Of a stretch of 11,467 nucleotides of DNA, positions 1 through 5,856 are shown piece after piece. How positions within the stretch are numbered: the first letter of the stretch is position 1; each line of letters begins with the position of its first letter. The position numbers and the translations under genes are program-made. Source of the stretch: Pseudomonadota bacterium (GTDB taxonomy: Bacteria > Pseudomonadota > Gammaproteobacteria > Xanthomonadales > Rhodanobacteraceae). The stretch is from positions 1-11,467 of the forward strand of contig JANXVS010000333.1 of the NCBI GenBank assembly GCA_025351555.1, in the 5' to 3' direction. The notes beneath the pieces were generated by a model. That model was not told where the DNA came from and searched no databases. It worked only from the letters and a program-made list of their open reading frames with translations.

Positions 1-114
1 CCCCGCTGCTGTCGGCATGACGCCAAACACGGGCACGGTGATGCGCTGAAACATGAACGAGCTACCCCAGATCATGCCGAGCAGGATAAGTTGGGCGAGG
101 ATTTGGAAATTCAT
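1..114 (-). CDS. EamA/DMT-family transporter, N-terminal fragment
   Basis: This is the 5' end of a minus-strand gene that runs off the left edge; 38 codons are visible from the chosen start. The translation begins MNFQILAQLILLGMIWGSSF and continues MFQRITVPVFGVMPTAAG. The hydrophobic first helix with a small-residue WGSSF turn is typical of the first membrane segment of EamA (drug/metabolite transporter) proteins, which are inner-membrane exporters of about 300 residues with ten helices. In-frame ATGs also lie at 135 and 165. I chose 114 because it puts the helix right at the N-terminus, as is usual, and has GGTGA at -9 to -5; neither upstream ATG has a visible ribosome site. The gene is divergent from the LysR regulator at 388 and is the likely target of that regulator. 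The substrate cannot be told from this fragment. Confidence 0.72.
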   Translation of the reverse strand, partial: MNFQILAQLILLGMIWGSSFMFQRITVPVFGVMPTAAG

Positions 115-211
115 GAAGTCACCGAGACGCACCATGGATGCGTCGCTTTTTTGAATGGCAAGCATAGTAACGCTGGCGCTGGCCGCAAAAAATCGCTATT
201 TTCTCGCCTCT

Positions 212-232
212 ACTGTGAGCGCAATTCACAGT
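212..232. promoter_or_regulatory. Palindromic LysR-type operator candidate
   Basis: A perfect inverted repeat is visible: ACTGTGA, a 7-base spacer, then TCACAGT. It contains the T-N11-A core (T216 to A228) that LysR-family regulators usually bind. It lies in the divergent region between the transporter and the LysR gene, which is where autoregulating LysR proteins normally bind. That it is an operator is inferred. The spacer is one base longer than that of a CRP site, so CRP is less likely. Confidence 0.5.
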
Positions 233-271
233 CGCGTTGCAGCAGAAGCGCGTAGCCATGCGCGATTTGAA

Positions 272-292
272 GGCCCCCTTAAGTTAAGGGGG
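272..292. repeat. Perfect 21-base hairpin, REP-like
   Basis: The arms GCCCCCTTAA and TTAAGGGGGC flank a single central G, giving a perfect palindrome with ten-base arms. It has the same build (C-run, TT, one central base, AA, G-run) as the repeat at 4761-4781. No T-run follows on either strand, so it is not a standard terminator. It is either a remnant of an intergenic palindromic repeat or a hairpin in the leader of the LysR transcript. Confidence 0.55.
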
Positions 293-293
293 C

Positions 294-322
294 GATCCAA
301 GCCTCGCACAGCGGGGCTTGGA
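294..322. repeat. 13-bp stem-loop adjacent to the first hairpin
   Basis: ATCCAAGCCTCGC pairs with GCGGGGCTTGGAT around an ACA loop; twelve pairs are Watson-Crick and one is T-G. One base separates it from the hairpin at 272-292. A weaker stem, GGTTGTG with CGCAACC, follows at 325-349. The sequence after the loop (GGCTTGGATGGGG) resembles the flank of the repeat near 4781-4796, which suggests a decayed member of the same family. That relationship is inferred by eye. Confidence 0.5.
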
Positions 323-387
323 TGGGGTTGTGGAAGTGCGGCGCGCAACCGAAGTCGAAACATGAACATTTTTGGAAACTTTCCTAA

Positions 388-1302
388 ATGAATCCTTGGC
401 ACCGCCTGCCGCCGCTACGCTCGCTGCGCGTGCTCGAAGCCGCGGTGCGCCACGAGAACTATACGCGCGCGGCCGACGAGCTGGCACTGACCCACAGCGC
501 GGTGAGCCATCAAATCCACGCACTCGAGGCAGCGCTCGGCGTGCGCTTGCTGCAACGCGAGGGCCGGCGCATGCGTCCGACCGAATCCGGGCGCCAGCTT
601 GCGCTGGATGTGCGCGCGACGCTGGATACGCTCAACGCGGCGGTAGAGCGCGTGCGCGGCGGCGACGCCGGCAACGTGGTAACGGTCAGCACGCTGCCGT
701 CGTTTGCCGCGGCCTGGTTGGTCACCCGCCTCGGCAGCTTTCTCGAAGGCTATCCGCAGGTCGAACTGCGCTTGCAGAGCAGCACGGCACTCGCCGATTT
801 CCGCAACGATGGCGTCGATCTCGCAATCCGCTTCGGCACCGGCGACTATGATGGACTCGTCAGCGAGAAGATGTTCGACGACGAATATTTCCCGACCCTG
901 AGCCCTAAGCTCGCGCGCAAACTGCGCATCCGCAATCCGGCCGATCTCGCGCGCGCACCGCTGCTGCGCATCCGCAACCAGCCGTGGGCGCCGTGGTTCG
1001 AAGCCGCTGGCGTGGATTTGCCGGAACCGCGGCGCGGACCCGTTTTCGATGACTCCGAACTCACCCTGCAAGCCGCCGTGCAGGGCCAGGGCGTGGTACT
1101 CGCCCGCGGCTCGCTGGCTGCGGCGAAATTGCAGAACGGTACGCTGGTCGCGCCGTTCAAGCAGCGCCTGCCGTCGTTGCGCACCTGCCATCTGGTCTAT
1201 CCGCGCCAGCATCTGGACAAGCCCGCCGTGCGCCTGTTCCGCGACTGGCTGTTCGACGAGCTGCGCGCTTCGCCGCCCACGTTCTGCAAGACCTCAAAAT
1301 GA
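388..1302 (+). CDS. LysR-family transcriptional regulator, GcvA-like
   Basis: The protein has 304 residues, the normal size for the family. Residues 8-67 form the winged helix-turn-helix: FxAA-like LRVLEAAVRHENYTRAADEL, then LTHSAVSHQIHALE as the recognition region and LGVRLLQREGRRM as the wing. From about residue 95 a periplasmic-binding-protein-like effector domain follows, with GcvA-type features such as VDLAIRFGTGDY and a C-terminal ARGSLAAAKL...LVYP segment. It is a cytoplasmic DNA-binding regulator with an unknown effector. It is divergent from the EamA transporter, which is the likely target, and the operator candidate at 212-232 lies between them. The start ATG has no good Shine-Dalgarno; a small palindrome GGAAA-C-TTTCC (374-384) sits just before it. 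Its TGA overlaps the rsmA start (ATGA), so it is probably cotranscribed with the rsmA operon. Family is certain; the target is inferred. Confidence 0.93.
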   Translation: MNPWHRLPPLRSLRVLEAAVRHENYTRAADELALTHSAVSHQIHALEAALGVRLLQREGRRMRPTESGRQLALDVRATLDTLNAAVERVRGGDAGNVVTVSTLPSFAAAWLVTRLGSFLEGYPQVELRLQSSTALADFRNDGVDLAIRFGTGDYDGLVSEKMFDDEYFPTLSPKLARKLRIRNPADLARAPLLRIRNQPWAPWFEAAGVDLPEPRRGPVFDDSELTLQAAVQGQGVVLARGSLAAAKLQNGTLVAPFKQRLPSLRTCHLVYPRQHLDKPAVRLFRDWLFDELRASPPTFCKTSK

Positions 1303-2165
1303 TGCGCGACGACGGTGTTCCGCGCAGCACGCATGTTGCACGCAAACGTTTCGGCCAGCATTTCCTGCACGATCAGGGAATACTTCGGCGCATTGTGGAA
1401 TCGGTCGCGCCGCAACTTGATGATCGACTGATCGAGATCGGCCCCGGTGAAGGTGCACTCACCCTGCCGCTGCTGCGCGCAGCTGGAAAACTCACCGCCA
1501 TCGAACTGGATCGCGATCTGATCGAACCTCTGCGCGCAAAAGCGCAGGCAATCGGCGATCTGTCCGTCATCAGCGCCGACGTGCTGAGCGTGGATTTCAG
1601 CGGCCTCTCCAGGCCATCCATGGCCTCCGAGGCACTTGGGCTCCTGCCCGGCGCGCTTGGGATCCTGTCCGGCGACACACGCCTGCGCATCGTGGGCAAC
1701 CTGCCTTACAACATTTCCACTCCTATACTTTTTCATTGCCTGGATCACGCCGCCGCGATCCGCGACATGCACTTCATGCTGCAGAAGGAAGTCGTCGAGC
1801 GCATGGGCGCACCGCCGGGCAGCAAGGTGTACGGGCGACTCAGCGTGATGCTGCAATTGCGCTGTACAGTGCAGCCTCTGTTCGGCGTGCCACCCAATGC
1901 GTTCCGGCCGCCGCCCAAGGTTCATTCGGCGGTCGTGCGGCTGACGCCATTGCCTGTGCATTTGTTGCCACAGGTGGATTTCGCCCTGATCGAACGCGTC
2001 GTGCGTGCGGCCTTCGGCCAGCGCCGCAAGACCTTGAGCAACGCCTTGTCCGGCGTCCTCAGCGCCGCGCAGATCGACGCCGCCGGCATCGATCCGCGCG
2101 CACGCGCCGAGCAACTGGCGCCGTCGGCCTTCGTTGCACTGGCAGAGCAGTTGGCGAACGTCTGA
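1299..2165 (+). CDS. rsmA: 16S rRNA (adenine1518/1519-N6) dimethyltransferase
   Basis: RsmA (KsgA) dimethylates two adjacent adenines in the 3' hairpin of 16S rRNA late in small-subunit assembly, using S-adenosylmethionine. The 288-residue product shows [11 protein letters not shown] (15-25), the SAM-binding motif [10 protein letters not shown] (46-55), the acidic residue of motif II in IELD (68-71), SADVL (92-96) and the catalytic NLPYNIS (134-140). E. coli KsgA has 273 residues. Here the stretch between SADVL and NLPY is longer, because residues about 104-126 contain a 21-bp tandem duplication encoding ALGLLPG and ALGILSG. The start ATG overlaps the LysR stop; a second ATG follows at 1302, and no strong ribosome site is visible, so coupling to LysR translation is likely. 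apaG and apaH follow, as in the E. coli ksgA-apaG-apaH operon. In E. coli, loss of KsgA gives kasugamycin resistance. Confidence 0.97.
   Translation: MMRDDGVPRSTHVARKRFGQHFLHDQGILRRIVESVAPQLDDRLIEIGPGEGALTLPLLRAAGKLTAIELDRDLIEPLRAKAQAIGDLSVISADVLSVDFSGLSRPSMASEALGLLPGALGILSGDTRLRIVGNLPYNISTPILFHCLDHAAAIRDMHFMLQKEVVERMGAPPGSKVYGRLSVMLQLRCTVQPLFGVPPNAFRPPPKVHSAVVRLTPLPVHLLPQVDFALIERVVRAAFGQRRKTLSNALSGVLSAAQIDAAGIDPRARAEQLAPSAFVALAEQLANV
1611..1673. repeat. Palindrome plus 21-bp tandem duplication inside rsmA
   Basis: AGGCCAT (1611-1617) and ATGGCCT (1620-1626) form a palindrome around CC. It is followed by two head-to-tail 21-bp units at 1632-1652 and 1653-1673. The units differ at three positions only (A1634/G1655, C1641/A1662, C1647/T1668). 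They start exactly on codon boundaries and encode ALGLLPG and ALGILSG. The result is a lengthened but intact reading frame. That the palindrome came from an inserted element is inferred. Confidence 0.7.
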
Positions 2166-2209
2166 TCGTGATGCTTGCCGTACTGCCCCGCGTGGCCGAG
2201 AATCCGGAT

Positions 2210-2593
2210 ATGGTCGACAAGAAAATCTACGATATCGCCGTGACCGTGCAGACGCGCTTTCTCAACGAACAGTCCGCGCCGGACGACAACCGTTACGTGT
2301 TCGCCTATAGCATCCGCATCGCCAACGCCGGCAGCGTGCCGGCGCGCCTGCTGACGCGGCACTGGATCATCACCGATGCCAACGGCAAGGTGCAGGAGGT
2401 GCGCGGTGACGGCGTGGTCGGCGAGCAGCCGTGGCTGCGGCCCGGCGACGATTTCCACTACACTTCGGGCGCCGTACTAGAAACTTCAGTGGGCACCATG
2501 CGTGGCAGTTACCAGATGCAGGCGGACGATGGCCGCCGCTTCGACGCGACGATTCCGCAATTTATCTTGTCGATACCGCGGACGGTGCACTGA
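2210..2593 (+). CDS. apaG: ApaG domain protein
   Basis: ApaG proteins have a single fibronectin type III-like beta-sandwich fold, and the gene commonly sits between ksgA and apaH. The biochemical role is not settled; in E. coli it has been linked to Co2+ resistance and Mg2+ efflux. The product shows the family core: [31 protein letters not shown] (29-59), the conserved GxGxxG as GDGVVG (66-71), and [22 protein letters not shown] (82-103), ending in SIPRTVH. The start at 2210 gives 127 residues, matching my memory of Xanthomonas ApaG (127) and close to E. coli (125). ATG 2171 and GTG 2168 are in frame and would add 13-14 residues while sitting 2-5 bases after the rsmA stop; no start has a strong ribosome site. 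The gene is expected to be read from the upstream rsmA transcript. Its stop overlaps the mini-ORF at 2593. Confidence 0.95.
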   Translation: MVDKKIYDIAVTVQTRFLNEQSAPDDNRYVFAYSIRIANAGSVPARLLTRHWIITDANGKVQEVRGDGVVGEQPWLRPGDDFHYTSGAVLETSVGTMRGSYQMQADDGRRFDATIPQFILSIPRTVH

Positions 2594-2607
2594 TGGCGCC
2601 GCTCTAG
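2593..2607 (+). other. Four-codon mini-ORF bridging apaG and apaH
   Basis: ATG GCG CCG CTC TAG begins on the last base of the apaG stop (TGATG), and its own TAG shares a base with the apaH GTG (TAGTG). A ribosome finishing apaG could restart here and then reach apaH, so it may act as a coupling relay. It could equally be chance or the relic of an older apaH start. No peptide function is implied. Confidence 0.35.
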
Positions 2608-3455
2608 TGGCTAAGTACGCCATCGGCGATATCCAAGGTTGCCACGATGAACTTTGCCGCCTTCTGGAAAAACTGAATTTCGATAGCGCTCGCGACACGC
2701 TGTGGTTCTGTGGCGACCTGGTCAATCGCGGCGGCCAATCGCTGGCGGTGTTGCGATTGGTGCAGTCGCTCGGCGAGCGCGCCATCTGCGTGCTTGGCAA
2801 TCACGATCTGTCCTTGCTCGCGATTGCCGAGCGCAGCGAAGCCGATCAGGCCAAGGTCAATCCGGAATTGCGCGAAGTGCTGTTCGCGTCGGATCGCACT
2901 ATCCTGCTCGACTGGCTGCGCACGCGGCCGCTGCTGCACATTGATCGTGATCTGAAGTTCATGCTCGTGCACGCCGGGCTTAGCCCCCGCTGGACCGTCG
3001 AGCGCGCCGAGCACGCCGCACGTGAAGTCGAACAGCGCTTGCGGGGCGAAAGCTCGCATCGTCTGCTCAAGGCGATGTTCGGCAACAAACCCGATCAATG
3101 GACGCCACGCCTGCAGGGCATCGACCGCCTGCGCGCGACAATCAACGTGCTCACGCGCATGCGCTATTGCGACGTGCGCGGCCGCATCGCTTATGGCGAG
3201 AAAGGCGCGCCGGGCACACAAAAACCCGGGCTGTATCCCTGGTACGAAGTGCCGGGCATGAACCAGCGCGATATCCGCGTCGTCTGTGGGCACTGGTCGA
3301 CGCTGGGCCGCTTCCAGGGCATGGGCGTGTATGCGATCGATGGCGGTTGCGTCTGGGGCGGCGAGCTGATTGCGCTGCGCCTGGATGGTGACGAGCCGCA
3401 ATTCATCAGCATCAAGTCAACGCGACCGCGGCCGGGCGGCAATTTCATTGAGTGA
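2607..3455 (+). CDS. apaH: Symmetrical bis(5'-nucleosyl)-tetraphosphatase
   Basis: ApaH cleaves diadenosine tetraphosphate symmetrically to two ADP. It is a metal-dependent phosphoesterase of the PPP phosphatase superfamily, acting in the cytoplasm. The 282-residue product (E. coli 280) shows the metal and phosphate motifs in order: GDIQG (7-11), GDLVNRG (36-42), GNHD (64-67), VHAG (121-124) and GHW (228-230). The GTG start is chosen because it begins VAKYAIGDIQG, in line with known ApaH N-termini, and the frame just upstream reads through the apaG terminus. The first motif has Q where the superfamily usually has a metal-binding H (GDxHG); as I recall this is common in some ApaH lineages. The gene is last in the rsmA-apaG-apaH run and converges on folA with a 20-base gap. 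No strong ribosome site is visible, which fits translational coupling. Confidence 0.97.
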   Translation: MAKYAIGDIQGCHDELCRLLEKLNFDSARDTLWFCGDLVNRGGQSLAVLRLVQSLGERAICVLGNHDLSLLAIAERSEADQAKVNPELREVLFASDRTILLDWLRTRPLLHIDRDLKFMLVHAGLSPRWTVERAEHAAREVEQRLRGESSHRLLKAMFGNKPDQWTPRLQGIDRLRATINVLTRMRYCDVRGRIAYGEKGAPGTQKPGLYPWYEVPGMNQRDIRVVCGHWSTLGRFQGMGVYAIDGGCVWGGELIALRLDGDEPQFISIKSTRPRPGGNFIE

Positions 3456-3467
3456 GCGACGCGTCGC
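3456..3467. repeat. 12-base palindrome between convergent apaH and folA
   Basis: GCGACGCGTCGC is perfectly self-complementary and fills most of the 20-base gap between the two stop codons. It could help end transcription from both sides, but there is no adjacent T-run, so I do not call it an intrinsic terminator. Confidence 0.3.
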
Positions 3468-3475
3468 CAAACGCT

Positions 3476-3958
3476 TCAGGCTTTTTCGTAATCCACAAAG
3501 TCAAATGTGTACTCGTGCCGAGTGTCGGCCGAGTGATGCTCGCGTGCAAGCTCGCGCCATGCGCTCGCGTCGAAGCGCGGAAAAAACGCATCGGCATTCT
3601 CGGCCGCAGTATCAACCCAAGTCAGATGCAGCCGTGTCGCGCGCGGCAGTGCGAGCGCGTAGACCTCACCGCCGCCAATCACGCACAATTCGTTCTCGCC
3701 TGCTGCAGTGATCGCGGCATCGAGCGAGGCAACAACTTCTTGCCCGGCAAACGGCGCCGCGCCGCCGCGCGTGAGTACCAGATTGCGCCGGCCCGGCAAG
3801 GCGCGGCCGATGGCGAGCGCCGTCTTGCGACCCATCAGCACCGGCTTGCCCAACGTGAGCTGCTTGAAGCGTTTCAAGTCATCTGGCAAACGCCATGGCA
3901 TCGCGCCACCGCGACCGATGGCGTAGTTGCGGTCCAGGGCGGCGACAAGACTGAGCAT
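3476..3958 (-). CDS. folA: Dihydrofolate reductase
   Basis: FolA reduces dihydrofolate to tetrahydrofolate with NADPH. It is the cytoplasmic enzyme that restores the folate oxidised by ThyA, and the target of trimethoprim. The 160-residue product shows MLSLVAALDRNYAIG (1-15), the AMPW substrate loop (19-22), LPDDLKRFK with the catalytic acid D27, GRKT (43-46) and LPGRRNLVLTR (54-64) for NADPH binding, and VIGGGEVY near the C-terminal half. ATG 3958 aligns residue for residue with the E. coli start (MISLIAAL). A GTG at 3964 is in frame, would add two residues, and overlaps the thyA stop as GTGA. Either way folA follows thyA with essentially no gap, so the two are almost certainly cotranscribed. 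No key residue is missing. Confidence 0.97.
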   Translation of the reverse strand: MLSLVAALDRNYAIGRGGAMPWRLPDDLKRFKQLTLGKPVLMGRKTALAIGRALPGRRNLVLTRGGAAPFAGQEVVASLDAAITAAGENELCVIGGGEVYALALPRATRLHLTWVDTAAENADAFFPRFDASAWRELAREHHSADTRHEYTFDFVDYEKA

Positions 3959-3960
3959 GC

Positions 3961-4752
3961 TCACACCGCAATCGGCGCCTTGATCGCCGAATGCGACTGG
4001 TAGCGCTCGATAACGATATCCTCGTAGCGAAAATCGAAGATCGAACGCACATCCGGATTGAGCTTCAGGCGCGGCAGCAGCAATGGCTCGCGTGCTAGCT
4101 GGATGCGCGCCTGATCCAGATGATTTTTATACAAATGCGCATCGCCGAGCGTATGTACGAAATCGCCCGGTTGCAGGCCGCAGACCTGCGCAACCATATG
4201 CGTGAGCAGCGCGTAACTGGCGATATTGAACGGCACGCCGAGAAAAAAATCGCCGGAGCGCTGGTAAAGCTGGCACGAAAGCCGCCCATTGGCGACATGG
4301 AACTGGAACAGGGCATGGCACGGCTGCAGCGCCATCTGCGGCAACTCGGCCACGTTCCAGGCACTGACGACGAGGCGGCGCGAATCCGGATTGCGCCGAA
4401 TCTCGTCGATCACCCAGGAAATCTGGTCGATAACACCACCTTCTCCCGGCCACGCGCGCCATTGCTTGCCGTAAACTGGCCCCAGCTCGCCGTTCGCATC
4501 GGCCCACTCGTCCCAGATGCCGACGCCGTGTTCTTTGAGGTAACCAATGTTCGTCTCACCACGCAGGAACCAGAGCAATTCGTACACGATCGACTTGGTG
4601 TGCAATTTCTTCGTCGTGACCAGCGGAAAACCCTGCGCAAGATCGAAGCGCATCTGCCGGCCGAACACCGACAGCGTACCCGTGCCGGTGCGGTCAGATT
4701 TATCGACACCGTGATCGAGAACGTCGCGCAGCAAGTCGAGGTATTGGCGCAT
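3961..4752 (-). CDS. thyA: Thymidylate synthase
   Basis: ThyA converts dUMP to dTMP with methylene-tetrahydrofolate as methyl donor and reductant, releasing dihydrofolate for FolA. The 263-residue product (E. coli 264) shows [13 protein letters not shown] (19-31) with the phosphate-binding arginine, the catalytic cysteine C145 in [32 protein letters not shown] with the nucleotide-binding RSxD and N residues, and the folate-end sequence PxAV as APIAV. It starts only three bases after the lgt stop. The leader GGGGAGGGAG gives a strong ribosome site (GGAG at -10 to -7), and most of this leader is the arm of the palindromic repeat at 4761-4796. folA follows directly. lgt-thyA adjacency is also seen in E. 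coli. Confidence 0.98.
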   Translation of the reverse strand: MRQYLDLLRDVLDHGVDKSDRTGTGTLSVFGRQMRFDLAQGFPLVTTKKLHTKSIVYELLWFLRGETNIGYLKEHGVGIWDEWADANGELGPVYGKQWRAWPGEGGVIDQISWVIDEIRRNPDSRRLVVSAWNVAELPQMALQPCHALFQFHVANGRLSCQLYQRSGDFFLGVPFNIASYALLTHMVAQVCGLQPGDFVHTLGDAHLYKNHLDQARIQLAREPLLLPRLKLNPDVRSIFDFRYEDIVIERYQSHSAIKAPIAV

Positions 4753-4755
4753 TCT

Positions 4756-4800
4756 CTACTCCCTCCCCTTCAAGGGGAGGGCTGGGGTGGGGATGGTGTT
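4756..4800 (-). repeat. REP-like palindromic repeat forming the lgt tail and thyA leader
   Basis: On the plus strand CCCTCCCCTT (4761-4770) and AAGGGGAGGG (4772-4781) form a palindrome around C4771, followed by a G-rich CTGGGGTGGGGATGG stretch to 4796. This type of repeat is scattered between genes in many proteobacteria, where it often appears as an ALPLKGRE tail in translations; that is recalled, not searched. Here 4756-4800 encodes the last 14 lgt residues and its stop, and the G-rich arm lies directly before thyA. Confidence 0.75.
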
Positions 4801-5646
4801 AAGCGTCGGCGCATGTCGAGATAGAACCAGCAACACAATGCCGGTAACAATCAGCGGAATCGAAAGTATCTGTCCCATCGTCAGCCAATCAAACGCGATG
4901 AAGCCGAGTTGCATATCCGGCTCGCGCACGAATTCCACGCCGAAGCGGAAGCTGCCGTACAGCAGCGCGAACACGCCGGACACGGCGTAGCGCGGACGCG
5001 GCTTGCGCGAATAGATCCATAGCACCGCGAACAGGACGATGCCCTCCAGGGTGAATTCGTAAAGTTGCGATGGGTGTCGCGCTTCGTTACCGAGCTGTCC
5101 GGCCAGATACATCTGGTACAACTCATCACGTGACTTGCCCAAACTCTCCAATGCGCGCGGAAAGATCACGCCCAAGGAAAGATTGGTATGCCTTCCCCAC
5201 AACTCGCCGCCGACGAAATTGCCGAAGCGACCCAGACCCAGGCCAATCGGCACCAGTGGCGAGATGAAATCCATCGTGTCGAAAAAGTGGATTTTGCGGC
5301 GTCGCGACCACCACCATTCCGCCACGAGCACGCCCAGCAGGCCACCGTGGAATGACATGCCGCCTTCCCAGACGCGGAACAGCGCCAGTGGTTCGTGCAC
5401 CATCCAGTCGAGCGGCGTGTAGAACAGCATATAGCCGATGCGCCCGCCAATGATTACACCCATCATTCCATAGAACAGCAGATCGGAAAATGCTTCCGCA
5501 CTGACCGGCAGCCGTCCCTGCCTGCGCCGCGACTCGCCGAGCCACCAGGCGCCGAGAAAGCCGAGCAGATACATGATGCCGTACCAGTGCACGCCGAGTG
5601 GGCCGATGGAAAACGCAATGGGATTGATATTGTGGAAATAGGGCAT
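4756..5646 (-). CDS. lgt: Prolipoprotein diacylglyceryl transferase
   Basis: Lgt moves the diacylglyceryl group of phosphatidylglycerol onto the lipobox cysteine of prolipoproteins, the first step of lipoprotein maturation in the inner membrane. The 296-residue product has seven or so hydrophobic segments. It carries the key residues of the family, numbered here with E. coli equivalents: H100 in FHGG (H103), R140 and N143 in [14 protein letters not shown] (R143, N146), E148 (E151), R234 and E238 in FRFGVEF (R239, E243). The N-terminus [22 protein letters not shown] is standard. The last 14 residues, [14 protein letters not shown], are encoded by a palindromic repeat and are not part of the family fold, since the last membrane helix ends at about 276. 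The gene heads the lgt-thyA-folA run. The start ATG has only a weak GGAA-like ribosome site 12 or more bases upstream. Confidence 0.97.
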   Translation of the reverse strand: MPYFHNINPIAFSIGPLGVHWYGIMYLLGFLGAWWLGESRRRQGRLPVSAEAFSDLLFYGMMGVIIGGRIGYMLFYTPLDWMVHEPLALFRVWEGGMSFHGGLLGVLVAEWWWSRRRKIHFFDTMDFISPLVPIGLGLGRFGNFVGGELWGRHTNLSLGVIFPRALESLGKSRDELYQMYLAGQLGNEARHPSQLYEFTLEGIVLFAVLWIYSRKPRPRYAVSGVFALLYGSFRFGVEFVREPDMQLGFIAFDWLTMGQILSIPLIVTGIVLLVLSRHAPTLNTIPTPALPLKGRE

Positions 5647-5754
5647 TGCGAAATTTCAGTTCCGAAGCATCTGCAAAGCGCGCAGTTTAACGGATTCGTC
5701 GGCGAGTCTGTGCGGGGCCCGTTTTAGTCCCCGGCCATTCGTCCCGGAATCCGG

Positions 5755-5783
5755 TTGCGCACTCAATCGGCGAGCGCGATACT
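5755..5783 (+). promoter_or_regulatory. Possible sigma70-type promoter of the beta-helix gene
   Basis: TTGCGC (5755-5760), a 17-base spacer and GATACT (5778-5783) match a -35/-10 pair weakly (3/6 and 4/6). If real, transcription would begin near 5790. This supports a translation start at 5806, 5812 or 5857 rather than the TTG at 5755. Confidence 0.28.
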
Positions 5784-5796
5784 TCTACTGCTCGCC
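5769..5796 (+). promoter_or_regulatory. Inverted repeat around the -10, with T-run
   Basis: GGCGAGC (5769-5775) and GCTCGCC (5790-5796) are perfect complements 14 bases apart, followed by TTTT. They bracket the candidate -10. This could be a repressor site, or a weak terminator/attenuator if transcription starts further upstream. The large loop makes the hairpin modest. Confidence 0.35.
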
Positions 5797-5856
5797 TTTT
5801 GGGGGATGTCGATGTACGCGATATGCCGGCTCCGTCTGCACGATCAGCCACGAGAG

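Noticed and set aside
212..232. CRP-type site (TGTGA...TCACA)
   Set aside because: The spacer is seven bases, not the six needed for a standard CRP site. The divergent LysR context fits a LysR operator better.
272..322. Intrinsic terminators
   Set aside because: The hairpins are strong but no T-run follows on either strand, and no gene ends beside them.
1197..2114. Minus-strand open frame of 305 codons opposite rsmA
   Set aside because: It is a mirror of the rsmA codon pattern, with a histidine- and glutamine-rich translation and no recognisable domain.
1736..2209. Upstream extension of the apaG frame through rsmA
   Set aside because: The added region is out of frame with rsmA and low in family content; ApaG proper starts near 2210 (or 2171).
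3452..4003. Plus-strand open frame of 183 codons opposite folA
   Set aside because: It overlaps a clear dihydrofolate reductase gene and has no recognisable content.
5755..5856. TTG start at 5755 for the beta-helix gene
   Set aside because: It would add a second hydrophobic stretch before the signal peptide, and the TTG overlaps a candidate -35. The starts at 5806, 5812 and 5857 are more plausible.
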